The notes under the pieces were generated by a model, which did not search any database, was not told the origin of the DNA, and saw nothing but the letters and a program-made list of their open reading frames with translations. A stretch of 23,546 nucleotides of DNA, from positions 1-23,546 of the forward strand of contig CAYXFZ010000035.1 of NCBI GenBank assembly GCA_964464385.1, in the 5' to 3' direction. The position numbers and the translations under genes are program-made. The stretch is from CAYXFZ01 sp964464385 (GTDB lineage: Bacteria > Planctomycetota > UBA1135). Of the stretch, positions 15,427 to 23,546 are shown one piece after another (position 1 is the stretch's first letter; the number at the start of each line of letters is the position of its first letter).

Positions 15427-16920
15427 ATGCCCATGTTCCCTGAGCATCTGTCCCGGCGGTCCTTTCTGCAATCTTCCGGTGGCGCCCTGATTGGCCTGAG
15501 TGCTTTGGGCTGTGCAGGGTCTAGTTCGTTGCTGGCCGGTCGCGCCGTTTTTGGTGCCGAAGAGGAAATTCGCCTTGCCGTGGTCGGTCTCCATGGTCGC
15601 GGCCGCAATCATGTCGATGGCTTCCGCAGACTCGAGAATGTCCGTGTCGTGGCCTTGTGTGACGTGGATCTCCAAGTATTGGAACACGAAGGTGCCAAAT
15701 TCACCGAGCGCGGCGAAACCGTGGACTTGGTGCAAGATTTTCGCGACCTACTGAAGCGCCGGGACATCCACGGCGTTTCCTTGGCCACTCCCAACCATTG
15801 GCACGCCCTGCAAACCGTGTGGGCCTGCGAGGCCGGCAAAGATGTGTACGTCGAGAAACCCGTTTGCCACAACTACGTCGAGGGGCAACGCATGGTGGCC
15901 GCGGCCCGGCGCAACCACCGCGTCGTCCAAGTCGGCACCCAAAGCCGATCCAGCAATGCCATTCGGGACGCCATCGCCTGGATGCACGCCGGCAATCTCG
16001 GCAAGATTCAAATTGCCCGCGGGTTTTGTTACAAGCCGCGGAAAAGTATTGGCAAGGTAGCCGGCCCCCAATCCGTACCCGCGCACATTGATTACAACAT
16101 GTGGACGGGACCGGCGCCGCTCGTGCCGCTGGAGCGCGCCCGCTTGCACTACGACTGGCATTGGGACTCCGCCACCGGCAATGGTGATCTGGGAAACCAA
16201 GGCGTGCATCAAGTGGATTTGTGCCGCTGGGCTTTGGGCGAACAATCCTTCCCCACCGAAGTCCTTTCCATTGGCGGTCGCCTTGGTTACGACGACGACG
16301 CCAACACTCCCAACACCCAAATCCTTTGGGCCAATTACCCGACGGCCCCGATGTTGTTCGAAGTACGCGGATTGCCCAGCAACCTTCAAGCGCAAAAGAA
16401 GGACTGGGGCGGCAGCATGGACAACTACCGTGGCGTGCGCATCGGCGTCGTCGTGGATTGCGAGCAGGGTTCCCTACGGATTCCCAACTACTCCTCCGCC
16501 GAGGCCTTGGACGACAAGGGCAATTCCATCCACAAGTGGAACGGTGCCAACAACCACTTTGCCGATTTCGTGGATGCCGTGCGTAGCGGTCGCGCCCAGG
16601 ACCTCAGCGCCGACATTCAAGAAGGCCACTTGTCCGCCGCCCCCTGCCACTTTGCTTCGCTTTCGCACCACCTGGGCTCCTCGCAAAGTTTGGCCAAGAT
16701 TCAGGCCGTCGTCGCTGGCAATCCCTACATGAAGGATGCCCTGGAGCGCATGGCCCAGCACCTCCTTGCCAACCAAGTGGATCTCGCCAAGACTCCGCTC
16801 ACCATGGGGCGTTCGTTGGTGGCCAAGGATGGCAACTTGCCGGCCACCCTGGCGGCCGATCCCGGCACCGCCCCTTGGCTTTTCCGCGAGGGCCGGGACG
16901 AGTTTGAGTTTCCAGCGTGA
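15427..16920 (+). CDS. Tat-exported Gfo/Idh/MocA-family oxidoreductase
   Basis: A protein of 497 residues from ATG 15427. ATG 15433 has an AGGA site nine bases upstream, a better spacing, and may be the true start. LSRRSFLQSSGGALIG near residues 8-23 is a twin-arginine signal. The Rossmann nucleotide-binding motif is GLHGRGR at 54-60, followed by VVALCDVD at the end of the second strand. TPNHWHALQ (121-129) and EKPVCHNY (143-150) carry the conserved substrate-side residues, including K144. The C-terminal sheet domain contains GNQGVHQVDLCRWALGE. These enzymes oxidise or reduce sugars and their derivatives with NAD(P); Tat export implies that the cofactor is inserted before export, as in known periplasmic members. 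The stop overlaps the start of the sulfatase gene (GTGA), so the two are translated together. Confidence 0.94.
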   Translation: MPMFPEHLSRRSFLQSSGGALIGLSALGCAGSSSLLAGRAVFGAEEEIRLAVVGLHGRGRNHVDGFRRLENVRVVALCDVDLQVLEHEGAKFTERGETVDLVQDFRDLLKRRDIHGVSLATPNHWHALQTVWACEAGKDVYVEKPVCHNYVEGQRMVAAARRNHRVVQVGTQSRSSNAIRDAIAWMHAGNLGKIQIARGFCYKPRKSIGKVAGPQSVPAHIDYNMWTGPAPLVPLERARLHYDWHWDSATGNGDLGNQGVHQVDLCRWALGEQSFPTEVLSIGGRLGYDDDANTPNTQILWANYPTAPMLFEVRGLPSNLQAQKKDWGGSMDNYRGVRIGVVVDCEQGSLRIPNYSSAEALDDKGNSIHKWNGANNHFADFVDAVRSGRAQDLSADIQEGHLSAAPCHFASLSHHLGSSQSLAKIQAVVAGNPYMKDALERMAQHLLANQVDLAKTPLTMGRSLVAKDGNLPATLAADPGTAPWLFREGRDEFEFPA

Positions 16921-19715
16921 TTCTGGGCGCTCTGCTTGCCGCGACAATATTTTTGCAAGAACCGCAAAATATCATCGTCATCTTGGCGGACGACATGGGT
17001 TTTGCTTCCCTGCACGCCGAGCATCCTGATTCCGGTCTGCCGACCCCGCATTTGGATCAACTTGCCGCCCAAGGCATGTCGTTTACCGATGCCCACTCGC
17101 CGTCCGCGGTGTGTTCGCCCACGCGCTACGGTTTGTTGACCGGGCGTTACCCCTGGCGCACAACCTTGAAATCCGGCATTGTCAACAAGTGGGGTACACC
17201 CTTGATTGCCGAGGATCGACTCACGATTGCGGATGTCGCGCGGCAAGCAGGGCGCACCACGAGTTGCATTGGCAAGTGGCACTTGGGTTGGCAGTGGCCC
17301 AAGCAGGGTGGTGGTTTCACGCGCTCACCGGCGAAAATCGATTACACCCGACTCTTGGGTGGCGGCCCGCTGGCGGCGGGATTCGACCATGCATTTGGCG
17401 ATGATGTCCCCAACTGGCCGCCCTATGTTTGGATTGAAAACAATCGCGCACTTTCCGTTCCGACGGGAACCATGCCGGAAGAGCCCATGCCGGGCGTCCG
17501 AGCCGGTCCCATGACTCCGGGCTGGAGTTTGGAGGCCGTTTTGCCGGAGCTCACGCGGCAATGCGTTACTTTCCTTCGCGATCGGGCGGAAAAGGAAGAG
17601 CCGTTCTTTCTCTTCTATTCCATGACCTCGCCGCATACGCCGATCGTCCCCTCGGAGGAGTTTGTAGGCAAAAGCGGGGTGAGCAAGTACGCCGACTTCA
17701 TTCTGGAAACGGACGGATCGGTCGGTCAAATCTTGCTGGCATTGGATCAGACCGGCCTCGCGGACAACACGCTGGTGATTTTCACGGCCGACAACGGCAC
17801 ATCGCCAAAAGGGGATTTTGCGTCGCTTGAAGCCGGTGGCGTGGACCTGCGCGGCCAATGGCGCGGCCACAAAGCCGACATCTGGGAAGGCGGCCACCGC
17901 GTGCCCTTCTTGGTCCGCTGGCCCGGAGTCGTGGCGCCGGGATCTCAGTGTGATGAGCCGATCCTCCTCACCGACATCATGCCGACCGTGGCCGAAGCTC
18001 TTGGTCAGACCTTGCCAGAGGATGCGGCGGAAGATGGCCAATCGTTGCTGCCGTTGTTGCGCGGTCAAAGCTTAGTTTCCAAGGATCCTCGCACTTTGGT
18101 GATGCAAAGTTCGCAAGGGTATTTTGCCGTGCGCTCTGGCCAATGGAAAGCCTGCTTTTCCGCTGGCTCGGCGGGTTGGTCGGCACCAAATTCCGAAAAG
18201 AAGGCGCTCGACCAGGGCCTCCCCCCGGTTCAGCTTTACGACATGGCCGCGGACCCCGGCGAAACCACCAACCTCGCCGTGAAACCTCGCCAGCATCGCC
18301 AGCAAGTGGAAATCCTCCGTGGTCTCCTGCTCCGCGAAGTCCACCGCACGCCCCTCGACACCCCCACTTGGTGGAAACAACTCCCTTGGCCAAAACCACC
18401 CAACATCGTTCTCTTTTTTGCCGATGATGCCGGCTATGCCGATTTTGGATTCCAGGGCAGCACCACCCATGCCACACCGCACGTGGATTCGATTGCAGCC
18501 AATGGCATTCGCTTTACCCAAGGCTATGTTTCCGCCTCCGTCTGCAGCCCATCGCGGGCGGGAATGTTGACGGGCCGATACCAACAGCGTTTCGGGCACG
18601 AGTCCAACTTGCCCGGCATGGCCGACGAGGCCGTATCCGAGGAACTCCGCGGTCTGCCGCTTTCGGAAACCACCCTGGCCGACCTGCTCCAGCGCCATGG
18701 CTATACCACGGGCTTGGTTGGCAAATGGCACTTGGGGCTTGCGCCCCGCTTTCACCCGACGCAACGCGGCTTCGACGAGTTCTTCGGCATGCTGGAAGGG
18801 AGCAGTGCGTATGCCCCAGGCAAAGCCAAGCGCATCCAGTCCAGTCGTGGCGAAGTGGATCCGCTGGATCTTCCTTATTTGACCGATGCCTTCGGCGACG
18901 AAGCGGTCGCCTTCGTGGATCGCCACCACGACGAGTCTTTCTTTCTCTATTTAAGTTTCAACGCTCCGCACACCCCAATGCAGGCGCGGCCGGAAGACTT
19001 GGCGGCCATGCGCGACTCCTACGAGACCGAGGTCCGTGCCGCGAATGCCGCCATGACGAAGTCCTTGGATGACAATGTCGGCAAAGTGCTGGCGGCCTTG
19101 GATCGCCACGGCCTGACCGAAAATACGCTGGTGATTTTTCTGAACGACAACGGCGGTGCCATGCCCTACAACGCCTCGCTAAATGCGCCTTTGCGCGGCA
19201 CGAAGGGCACTTGTTTGGAGGGCGGTATCCGGGTGCCTTTCTGCATGCAATGGCCGGCCAAGTTCTACCAAGGAGGAGTCGAGGAGCGACCCATAGTCAG
19301 TTTGGATCTCTTTCCAACCGTGTTGGCCGCGGCCGGCATCCCCATCCCTGAGAATCTCAACCTTGATGGAGTCAACCTCCTACCCTTCTTGGTGGGCGGC
19401 TGGGCATACCAAGTAATGCTCCCCCATGAAACGCTTTTCTGGAAACTCAACTGGGGAGCGGCGGTACGCCACGAAGATTGGAAACTGGTACGCACTCCAC
19501 AGGGCGAGGAGTGGTTGTTCAACCTAGCCGAGGATCCGGGCGAGCGGCATGATCGTAGTGACCAATACCCCGAGCGCGTCCAAGCCCTCCAAACCCTCCT
19601 CCAATCCTGGGAAAACGAACTCCCCACCCCCATCTGGCAAACGGCCCCGCGCTGGAAAGTCCACAGCAGCACCCGTTACGACCAAACCACAGTGGACGGG
19701 TTTATTCGGCGCTAG
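16917..19715 (+). CDS. Two-domain sulfatase (tandem sulfatase fusion)
   Basis: A protein of 932 residues from GTG 16917, which overlaps the upstream TGA by four bases. A short signal peptide (about 1-15) precedes domain 1 (about 17-485). There the sulfatase opening strand IIVILADDMGFA gives metal ligands D25 and D26, and CSPTR at 66-70 is the Cys-type formylglycine motif. GKWHLGWQWP and TADNGTSPKGD follow. After a linker, domain 2 (about 493-915) repeats the whole pattern: PPNIVLFFADDAGYADFG, CSPSR at 543-547, GKWHLGLAPRFHPTQRGFDEF and LNDNGGAMPYN. Both halves keep the catalytic Cys, so both could be active after conversion by a formylglycine-generating enzyme. The frame is continuous with no stop between domains. 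The protein is likely periplasmic or surface-bound and acts on sulfated glycans, the substrate being unknown. A single-domain sulfatase has about 450-550 residues. Confidence 0.93.
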   Translation: MILGALLAATIFLQEPQNIIVILADDMGFASLHAEHPDSGLPTPHLDQLAAQGMSFTDAHSPSAVCSPTRYGLLTGRYPWRTTLKSGIVNKWGTPLIAEDRLTIADVARQAGRTTSCIGKWHLGWQWPKQGGGFTRSPAKIDYTRLLGGGPLAAGFDHAFGDDVPNWPPYVWIENNRALSVPTGTMPEEPMPGVRAGPMTPGWSLEAVLPELTRQCVTFLRDRAEKEEPFFLFYSMTSPHTPIVPSEEFVGKSGVSKYADFILETDGSVGQILLALDQTGLADNTLVIFTADNGTSPKGDFASLEAGGVDLRGQWRGHKADIWEGGHRVPFLVRWPGVVAPGSQCDEPILLTDIMPTVAEALGQTLPEDAAEDGQSLLPLLRGQSLVSKDPRTLVMQSSQGYFAVRSGQWKACFSAGSAGWSAPNSEKKALDQGLPPVQLYDMAADPGETTNLAVKPRQHRQQVEILRGLLLREVHRTPLDTPTWWKQLPWPKPPNIVLFFADDAGYADFGFQGSTTHATPHVDSIAANGIRFTQGYVSASVCSPSRAGMLTGRYQQRFGHESNLPGMADEAVSEELRGLPLSETTLADLLQRHGYTTGLVGKWHLGLAPRFHPTQRGFDEFFGMLEGSSAYAPGKAKRIQSSRGEVDPLDLPYLTDAFGDEAVAFVDRHHDESFFLYLSFNAPHTPMQARPEDLAAMRDSYETEVRAANAAMTKSLDDNVGKVLAALDRHGLTENTLVIFLNDNGGAMPYNASLNAPLRGTKGTCLEGGIRVPFCMQWPAKFYQGGVEERPIVSLDLFPTVLAAAGIPIPENLNLDGVNLLPFLVGGWAYQVMLPHETLFWKLNWGAAVRHEDWKLVRTPQGEEWLFNLAEDPGERHDRSDQYPERVQALQTLLQSWENELPTPIWQTAPRWKVHSSTRYDQTTVDGFIRR

Positions 19716-19738
19716 TCAAACCCACTGAGGTCGAAAAC

Positions 19739-20503
19739 CTAGCGCAATTCGGCGTCCTGTGCCTTCTTCATCCGAGCGTTCATTCCACGGAGGCGTCGAA
19801 GAGCCTGGTCGGCAGTAACCTCACCTTCCTCCACCATGTGAAAGAGTTTGGCTATCGCGCTGTCGTACGTTTCTTGGGCAACAGTCTGCGCCTTTTGATT
19901 TCGAGACTCCATATAACCTTCCCAGCGGGCACGCCCTTGCTCCGGCGTCATTTTCCCAGATTCAATCGCGATTCCAATACGCTTCCTCACCCCTGCCATT
20001 TCTTGTCGATCAGAATCGACCTTGGCTTTTTGCTGCCCGTCAGAGCGCTTCATCATCCTCCGCATTTGCCCTAAGCGGGTATTTACATCTTCTTGTGAGG
20101 CCTCGCCCGCTTCCACCATCTTTTTCATCTTTGCTGCAGCAGCCGCGTACTCTTCGCGTGTAAAAGTACGGGCTTCGGGTCGCTCATCTTGGGACTCACT
20201 TGAGGCAAGTCTACGCCGTATTCCAGCATGAAGCTCGTTTGCTTCTTCCCGAGTCAGATCACCATTTTTTACGGCGTACTCGATGCGGTCCATGCGGCGC
20301 TGCAAGCCATCCCGATCAACATCTCTTTTTGACTCTTGGGAATCGCTAGAGCTCGTCACCTGGGCTGCATCGGCAGTGGATGTATCGTCCGAAGATTGCC
20401 CCGGCTGGGCACAGGAGGGACTACAAAGCACCAGAACAGCAATGCCAGAGAAACGGAGGGCAAGAGGGTGGAGGGGAGAAGGAAGGGGGAGTATGGTTTT
20501 CAC
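19739..20503 (-). CDS. Exported protein with four SHOCT-like helical repeats
   Basis: A protein of 254 residues from GTG 20503. The N-terminal 31 residues are hydrophobic and end in a Cys-Ser-Pro-Ser-Cys-Ala segment, so the protein is exported and may be lipidated, although the lipobox is not canonical. Residues 35-65 are a Ser/Asp/Gln-rich linker. The rest is highly charged and helical and holds four similar units of about 33 residues at 67-99, 119-151, 170-202 and 213-245. Each has the form helix, Gly-x-hydrophobic/Ala-(T/S)-x-(E/D)-(E/Q), helix with an Arg/Lys-rich end. Single motifs of this kind resemble SHOCT domains, which are found at protein ends and promote oligomerisation. I do not recognise the full-length family. 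It is divergent from the propeller protein gene across 48 bases. Confidence 0.78.
   Translation of the reverse strand: MKTILPLPSPLHPLALRFSGIAVLVLCSPSCAQPGQSSDDTSTADAAQVTSSSDSQESKRDVDRDGLQRRMDRIEYAVKNGDLTREEANELHAGIRRRLASSESQDERPEARTFTREEYAAAAAKMKKMVEAGEASQEDVNTRLGQMRRMMKRSDGQQKAKVDSDRQEMAGVRKRIGIAIESGKMTPEQGRARWEGYMESRNQKAQTVAQETYDSAIAKLFHMVEEGEVTADQALRRLRGMNARMKKAQDAELR
19769..20305 (-). repeat. Four diverged ~33-residue coding repeats
   Basis: The four units of the lipoprotein-like gene share the spacing of a Gly-x-hydrophobic/Ala-(Thr/Ser) turn between two amphipathic helices: NGDLTREEAN, AGEASQEDVN, SGKMTPEQGR and EGEVTADQAL. The linkers are of different lengths (about 10-20 residues), and the DNA copies are well diverged. 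This suggests an old internal duplication that has been kept for function. Confidence 0.65.
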
Positions 20504-20513
20504 AGTGTAAACT

Positions 20514-20540
20514 GGAACCCCCGTACAGGTACCCGGTTCC
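20514..20540. promoter_or_regulatory. Imperfect palindrome between divergent genes
   Basis: GGAACC (20514-20519) and GGTTCC (20535-20540) are inverted copies that flank an inner GTAC/GGTACC pair, giving a 27-base imperfect palindrome. It occupies most of the 48-base gap between the divergent starts at 20503 and 20552, so a shared operator or bidirectional promoter is likely here. No clear -10/-35 boxes can be read. Confidence 0.35.
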
Positions 20541-20551
20541 TGCGATACCCC

Positions 20552-23156
20552 GTGAAAAACACTCCTTCCTTGTTGGCAGGCCTCCTGCTCCCCTTTGTGG
20601 GTTTCTCCTGCTCGCCTGTGGAGAACTCTTCAGCTGAATTCACCGCCACGCCAGAATTCCTACCGCAGCCTACCGAGCATCGCTTGGATGAGGATTATGA
20701 AAGACGCAACAAATCTGCGCGTAAGGCCTGGCAGGCGGCAATGCACCGCGCTGCTCCAGATGTCGACTGGAAAAAGATTGAGCACCAAAATGGCTTGACG
20801 GCAATGAGCCGTCGCAACAATCCCGGTGGTCGTAGTGCCTTGCCGCCTGGCCAATGGCGCGAACTTGGCTCCCGCAATCAAGCCGGCCGCATGCACTCCA
20901 GCGTTTTGGTGCGCGACAGCATTCTTTACAGCGGCTCCAACCTAGGCGGGGTTTGGATTGGCAATCGTGATGGCACGAACTGGACACCACTCGGCGACAA
21001 CCTCTGGGGAGGCGGCAAAGCACTTTCTGTAATCCCTGGAGCCACGCTTTCGCAAGACGTCATCTTGCGCTCCTTGTCTGGTGAATTGCACCGATCGGAT
21101 GACTTAGGTGTAACTTGGACGAAGATCACCAACGGACTGACGAAAGTCGGCTCCTTTGGAGTTGTCAAAGTCCTAGACAACGGGGAGGCGCTCCTGGTCG
21201 GACGCGACAGCTCCGTTTCCATCGGCGGCTGGGGCATCTATGTAAGTCAGGATCAAGGCTTGTCCTTCAGTTTGCGCGCCAACCTAGGTACGGGAGGATC
21301 GGCCCAACTTTGGAAACACCGCACCCAGCCCGGCGTAGTTTTGATGCTACAGTCGGGCCAACTGAGCGGGTCTACGGACTATGGGAAAACTTTTCAAAGT
21401 ATGGGAGTGGCCATGCCAATCTCCTTGACCAAACCCAAACTCCGTGCTTGCGAAGCTACCAATCCACCCACGGTATACGTCATCGGCCAAAACGGAAATG
21501 CGGACGAACTTTGGCGCACTACGGATGGCGGCGCCACCTGGGAATTGAGGCGCACCATCGTCAATTACTGGGGCCCCTGTGAAGTTTCCATGACCGACCC
21601 TAACTTGGTTGCATGGGGCGAAGTGGATTGTTTTGTGACCTACGATGGCGGCCTGACTGCCAGACGAGTCAACAGCTGGACGGAGTACTACGGGAATCCC
21701 GCTGGCAAACTGCACGCCGACATACAAGGTCTGAATTGTTATCCGGATCCGAGTTCATCTTCCGGCGAAATTTGGTACATCGGCACGGATGGCGGCGTTT
21801 ACGAAAGCGTGGATCAGATGCAATCCGTCAACAACCTTTCCCTCAGCGACTTAGGAGTCAGCCAGTACTACAGCACGCTAACCAGTTTGCGAAAGCCAGA
21901 GTTGGTCGTTGCCGGTTCCCAAGACCAANNNNNNNNNNACTCCTCCTATTGGTGGCGGATCATGGGCGGATTTTGATCAACTGATCAGCGGAGATTACGG
22001 CCACGCCTCCTCTTCGAACGGCACCCACGACCTAGTGTTCTCTCCTTATCCAGGTTTCGTTTTGATTTCTGAGGGCGAAGACAATCCCAACATTTCTGTC
22101 GGACCTAATTTCCCATCTGGATCTAACCCACTTTGGTTGCCACCCGTGGTTGCCGACCCTGACAATCCCGAAAAGTTTTTTCTCTCGGCCAAAGATGCCG
22201 TTTGGAGTTGCGATCGGCAAGGTGGCAACAACTGGAACTGGTCGGTTTACAGCACGACATCTTTTGGAGGTCGCACTCTTTCTGCTCTGCGCTTCTCACC
22301 CCTGAATTCCCAGCTCGCCTGGGCGGCTACTGAAGACGGCACACTTTGGCATTCCAGTGATCACGCCAAAACCTGGACGCAATCCACATCCACCGGCCCG
22401 GGCTCCCATTATTTCTATGGCACAGCAATCTGGCCGTCGCGTTTGGATCCGAATGAAGTGTGGGTCGGTGGATCGGGTTATTCCACGAGTCCGGTGTGGC
22501 GGAGTTTGGATGGTGGGAAAACTTTTCAGTCGGAGAGCACTGGCTTACCCCCAACGTTGGTGTATTGCCTCTGTGAGTCGCCGGATCAATCGGGTCGCAT
22601 GTTTGCTGGATCGGTCACCAATGCGTGGACATGGGATCCAGCCACGGCCAGCTGGGAAGATCTCACGGTACCCGGGGCACCGCTTACGACATACTGGTCG
22701 GTGGAATCCGTACGCGAAACAAACACAGTGCGCTTTGGCACTTATGGTCGCGGGATTTGGGACTACGAATTAGAGACACCTGGATCCTTTCCCTACGGAA
22801 ATCTACGCGGCGGGGCCAACACCATGGAATTGGATTCCATGGAAACACCCACGGTCGGCAATCTCTTTTCTTTGACCGTGAACAACGGTCCCGCGCAAAA
22901 GTCCGGCTGGTTTCTAGTTTCGCGTTCCCCTCAAGAGGTGGCCATGAATGGCGGCACACTTCTGGTGGACATGACCAAGCTTGTGATTCAATCCAACATT
23001 GCTTCTAACGCCCAAGGCACGGTTTTGTTTTCCAAACAAATTCCACCCAACCCTTCACTGGCGGGCACGGAGTGGTTTGCCCAGGCCTTCTTGTCAGATC
23101 CTTTGCAGCCCAACGGCTGGGCCATTTCCAACGGCCTCCGCATCGTGATTGGCTGA
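20552..23156 (+). CDS. Secreted Asp-box beta-propeller protein (sialidase/sortilin-like), broken by an assembly gap
   Basis: One gene read in two frames, because 10 Ns at 21929-21938 interrupt it. The 5' part (20552-21928) starts at GTG with a signal peptide (LLAGLLLPFVGFSC); the frame is open further upstream but overlaps the divergent gene. The 3' part runs from 21939 to TGA 23154-23156. At least six Asp-box/BNR motifs are present: SDDLGVTW, SQDQGLSF, STDYGKTF, TTDGGATW (about 323-330), SSDHAKTW and SLDGGKTF. They indicate one or two seven- or ten-bladed beta-propellers as in BNR/sortilin-type proteins. The last 110 residues (NLRGGANTMELDSM onward, ending SNGLRIVIG) match a beta-sandwich C-terminal domain I associate with secreted planctomycete proteins. 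Sialidase activity is not implied, since the catalytic residues cannot be assigned. Total length is at least 860 residues. Confidence 0.85.
21929..21938. other. Assembly gap (10 Ns)
   Basis: Ten Ns in a row within the propeller gene. The frame shifts across the gap, as expected if the N count is a placeholder instead of the true length. The protein on both sides is continuous in type (GSQDQ before, then TPPIGGGSWADFDQLISGDYG after), so this is a sequencing or scaffolding artefact, not a biological break. Confidence 0.98.
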
Positions 23157-23176
23157 CAGAGTTCTTGCGCAGTCGG

Positions 23177-23446
23177 TCAGCGATCCCCAGAGCGGCGGGG
23201 GCCGGCGCCACCACCACTACCGGGTTGGGCGGTAGGGCCACCCTTGGCGGGACCTGCGTTGCCGGTGTTCTTGGCGCGACCGCCGTCCACCACCACAATT
23301 TCACCACTGTCCACCAGTGCCTTCAGGGGCGGGTGATCAATCGCCTTGCCGGCAATCTGGCCACTGGCACCGGGGCCCAGAAAGAGCCTCTTTCCCCCGG
23401 GCAAAGGCACTTTCAACGGTCGCTTGGTGGTGTTTCGAATTTCCAC
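23177..23446 (-). CDS. Small conserved hypothetical protein
   Basis: An 89-residue protein from GTG 23446. The first 55 residues (EIRNTTKRPLKVPLPGGKRL, then LGPGASGQIAGKAIDHPPLKALVDSGEI) form a compact beta-rich unit of a kind seen in small uncharacterised bacterial proteins, often next to phage-like or surface genes. The last 30 residues are a low-complexity Gly/Pro/Ala-rich tail with basic ends. There is no signal peptide or membrane helix. It lies 30 bases downstream of the partial gene at the right edge on the same strand, so the two may form an operon. The function is not known. Confidence 0.75.
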   Translation of the reverse strand: MEIRNTTKRPLKVPLPGGKRLFLGPGASGQIAGKAIDHPPLKALVDSGEIVVVDGGRAKNTGNAGPAKGGPTAQPGSGGGAGPRRSGDR

Positions 23447-23476
23447 GGGACGGGCAGTTTAGCGTTCGACAGTCTC

Positions 23477-23546
23477 TCAGCGGCCAAGGATGGCTTCAGC
23501 CATCGCCCAGCCGGCCAGGGCGTAGACCTGGACTGGCAGCGCTTCC
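23477..23546 (-). CDS. C-terminal end of an unidentified gene
   Basis: The window ends inside this gene. Twenty-two residues are visible, ending LAGWAMAEAILGR before TGA at 23479-23477. The sequence looks like an alanine-rich amphipathic helix and has good coding character, but it is too short to identify. It reads toward, and is probably cotranscribed with, the small conserved gene at 23177-23446. Confidence 0.55.
   Translation of the reverse strand, partial: EALPVQVYALAGWAMAEAILGR

Noticed and set aside
15414..15608. Upstream extension of the cupin-DUF6807 frame
   Set aside because: It adds 65 Arg/Pro-rich residues before a perfect lipoprotein signal and overlaps the divergent oxidoreductase gene.
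18072..18929. 285-residue minus-strand open frame inside the double sulfatase
   Set aside because: It is antisense to two conserved sulfatase halves and shows no recognisable domain.
20336..20551. Upstream extension of the propeller gene frame
   Set aside because: It overlaps the divergent repeat-protein gene and would bury the signal peptide at 20552.
1..23546. CRISPR array, tRNA, rRNA, insertion sequence, integrase or attachment site
   Set aside because: No regularly spaced direct repeats, tRNA-like cloverleaf, transposase or recombinase motifs, or matching terminal repeats were seen on either strand.

Overview
This window looks like a chromosomal segment from a member of the Planctomycetota. 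The main evidence is family content: DUF1501 proteins, a DUF1549/DUF1553 protein with planctomycete-type cytochrome c motifs, sulfatases, a Gfo/Idh/MocA oxidoreductase, a DUF6807 (PmoA-like) protein, an M64 peptidase and many exported proteins or lipoproteins. The DNA is fairly GC-rich and very tightly packed. A 10-N assembly gap near 21.93 kb shows that the source is a scaffold, probably from a metagenome.

Layout: 1-1860 (+) holds the end of a DUF1501 protein and a membrane/cytochrome c/LRR/YHS-like fusion. 1843-2151 (-) is a small two-helix membrane protein. 2172-3521 (+) is an exported M64-type metallopeptidase. 3585-5646 (-) is a two-gene operon of a MerR-like regulator and a von Willebrand A protein. 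5647-6213 has no intact gene: it holds an AT-rich leader with direct repeats, the remains of a secreted protein and a hairpin. 6214-6848 (+) is an unknown small protein translationally coupled to a GIY-YIG-like protein. 6813-7307 (-) is a stand-alone DsbD-N-like lipoprotein. 7338-12295 (+) is an operon of DUF1549/DUF1553 cytochrome, DUF1501 and an alpha/beta hydrolase. 12292-12990 (-) is an SGNH hydrolase lipoprotein. 13040-13684 (+) is a LamG-like lipoprotein. 13671-15413 (-) is a cupin-DUF6807 fusion. 15427-19715 (+) is an operon of a Tat-exported Gfo/Idh/MocA protein and a two-domain sulfatase. 19739-20503 (-) is a lipoprotein-like protein with four internal repeats. 20552-23156 (+) is a large Asp-box propeller protein interrupted by the gap. 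23177-23546 (-) holds a small conserved protein and the C-terminus of another gene.

Taken together, the central 7-20 kb resembles a catabolic locus of the kind planctomycetes use on sulfated or acylated polysaccharides. Sulfatases would remove sulfate, the alpha/beta and SGNH hydrolases would remove acyl groups, and the oxidoreductase and DUF6807 proteins would act on released sugars. The DUF1549/DUF1553/DUF1501 proteins are periplasmic or surface partners of unknown mechanism. This functional picture is inferred from gene families; no substrate can be read from the sequence.

The most notable features are unusual domain fusions (two complete sulfatases in one chain, cupins with DUF6807, DUF2231 with cytochrome c, LRR and YHS) and extreme compaction. 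Five divergent gene pairs have start codons 13-49 bases apart, and four convergent pairs overlap at their ends. I did not find a CRISPR array, tRNA, rRNA, insertion sequence or a clear defence or conflict island.
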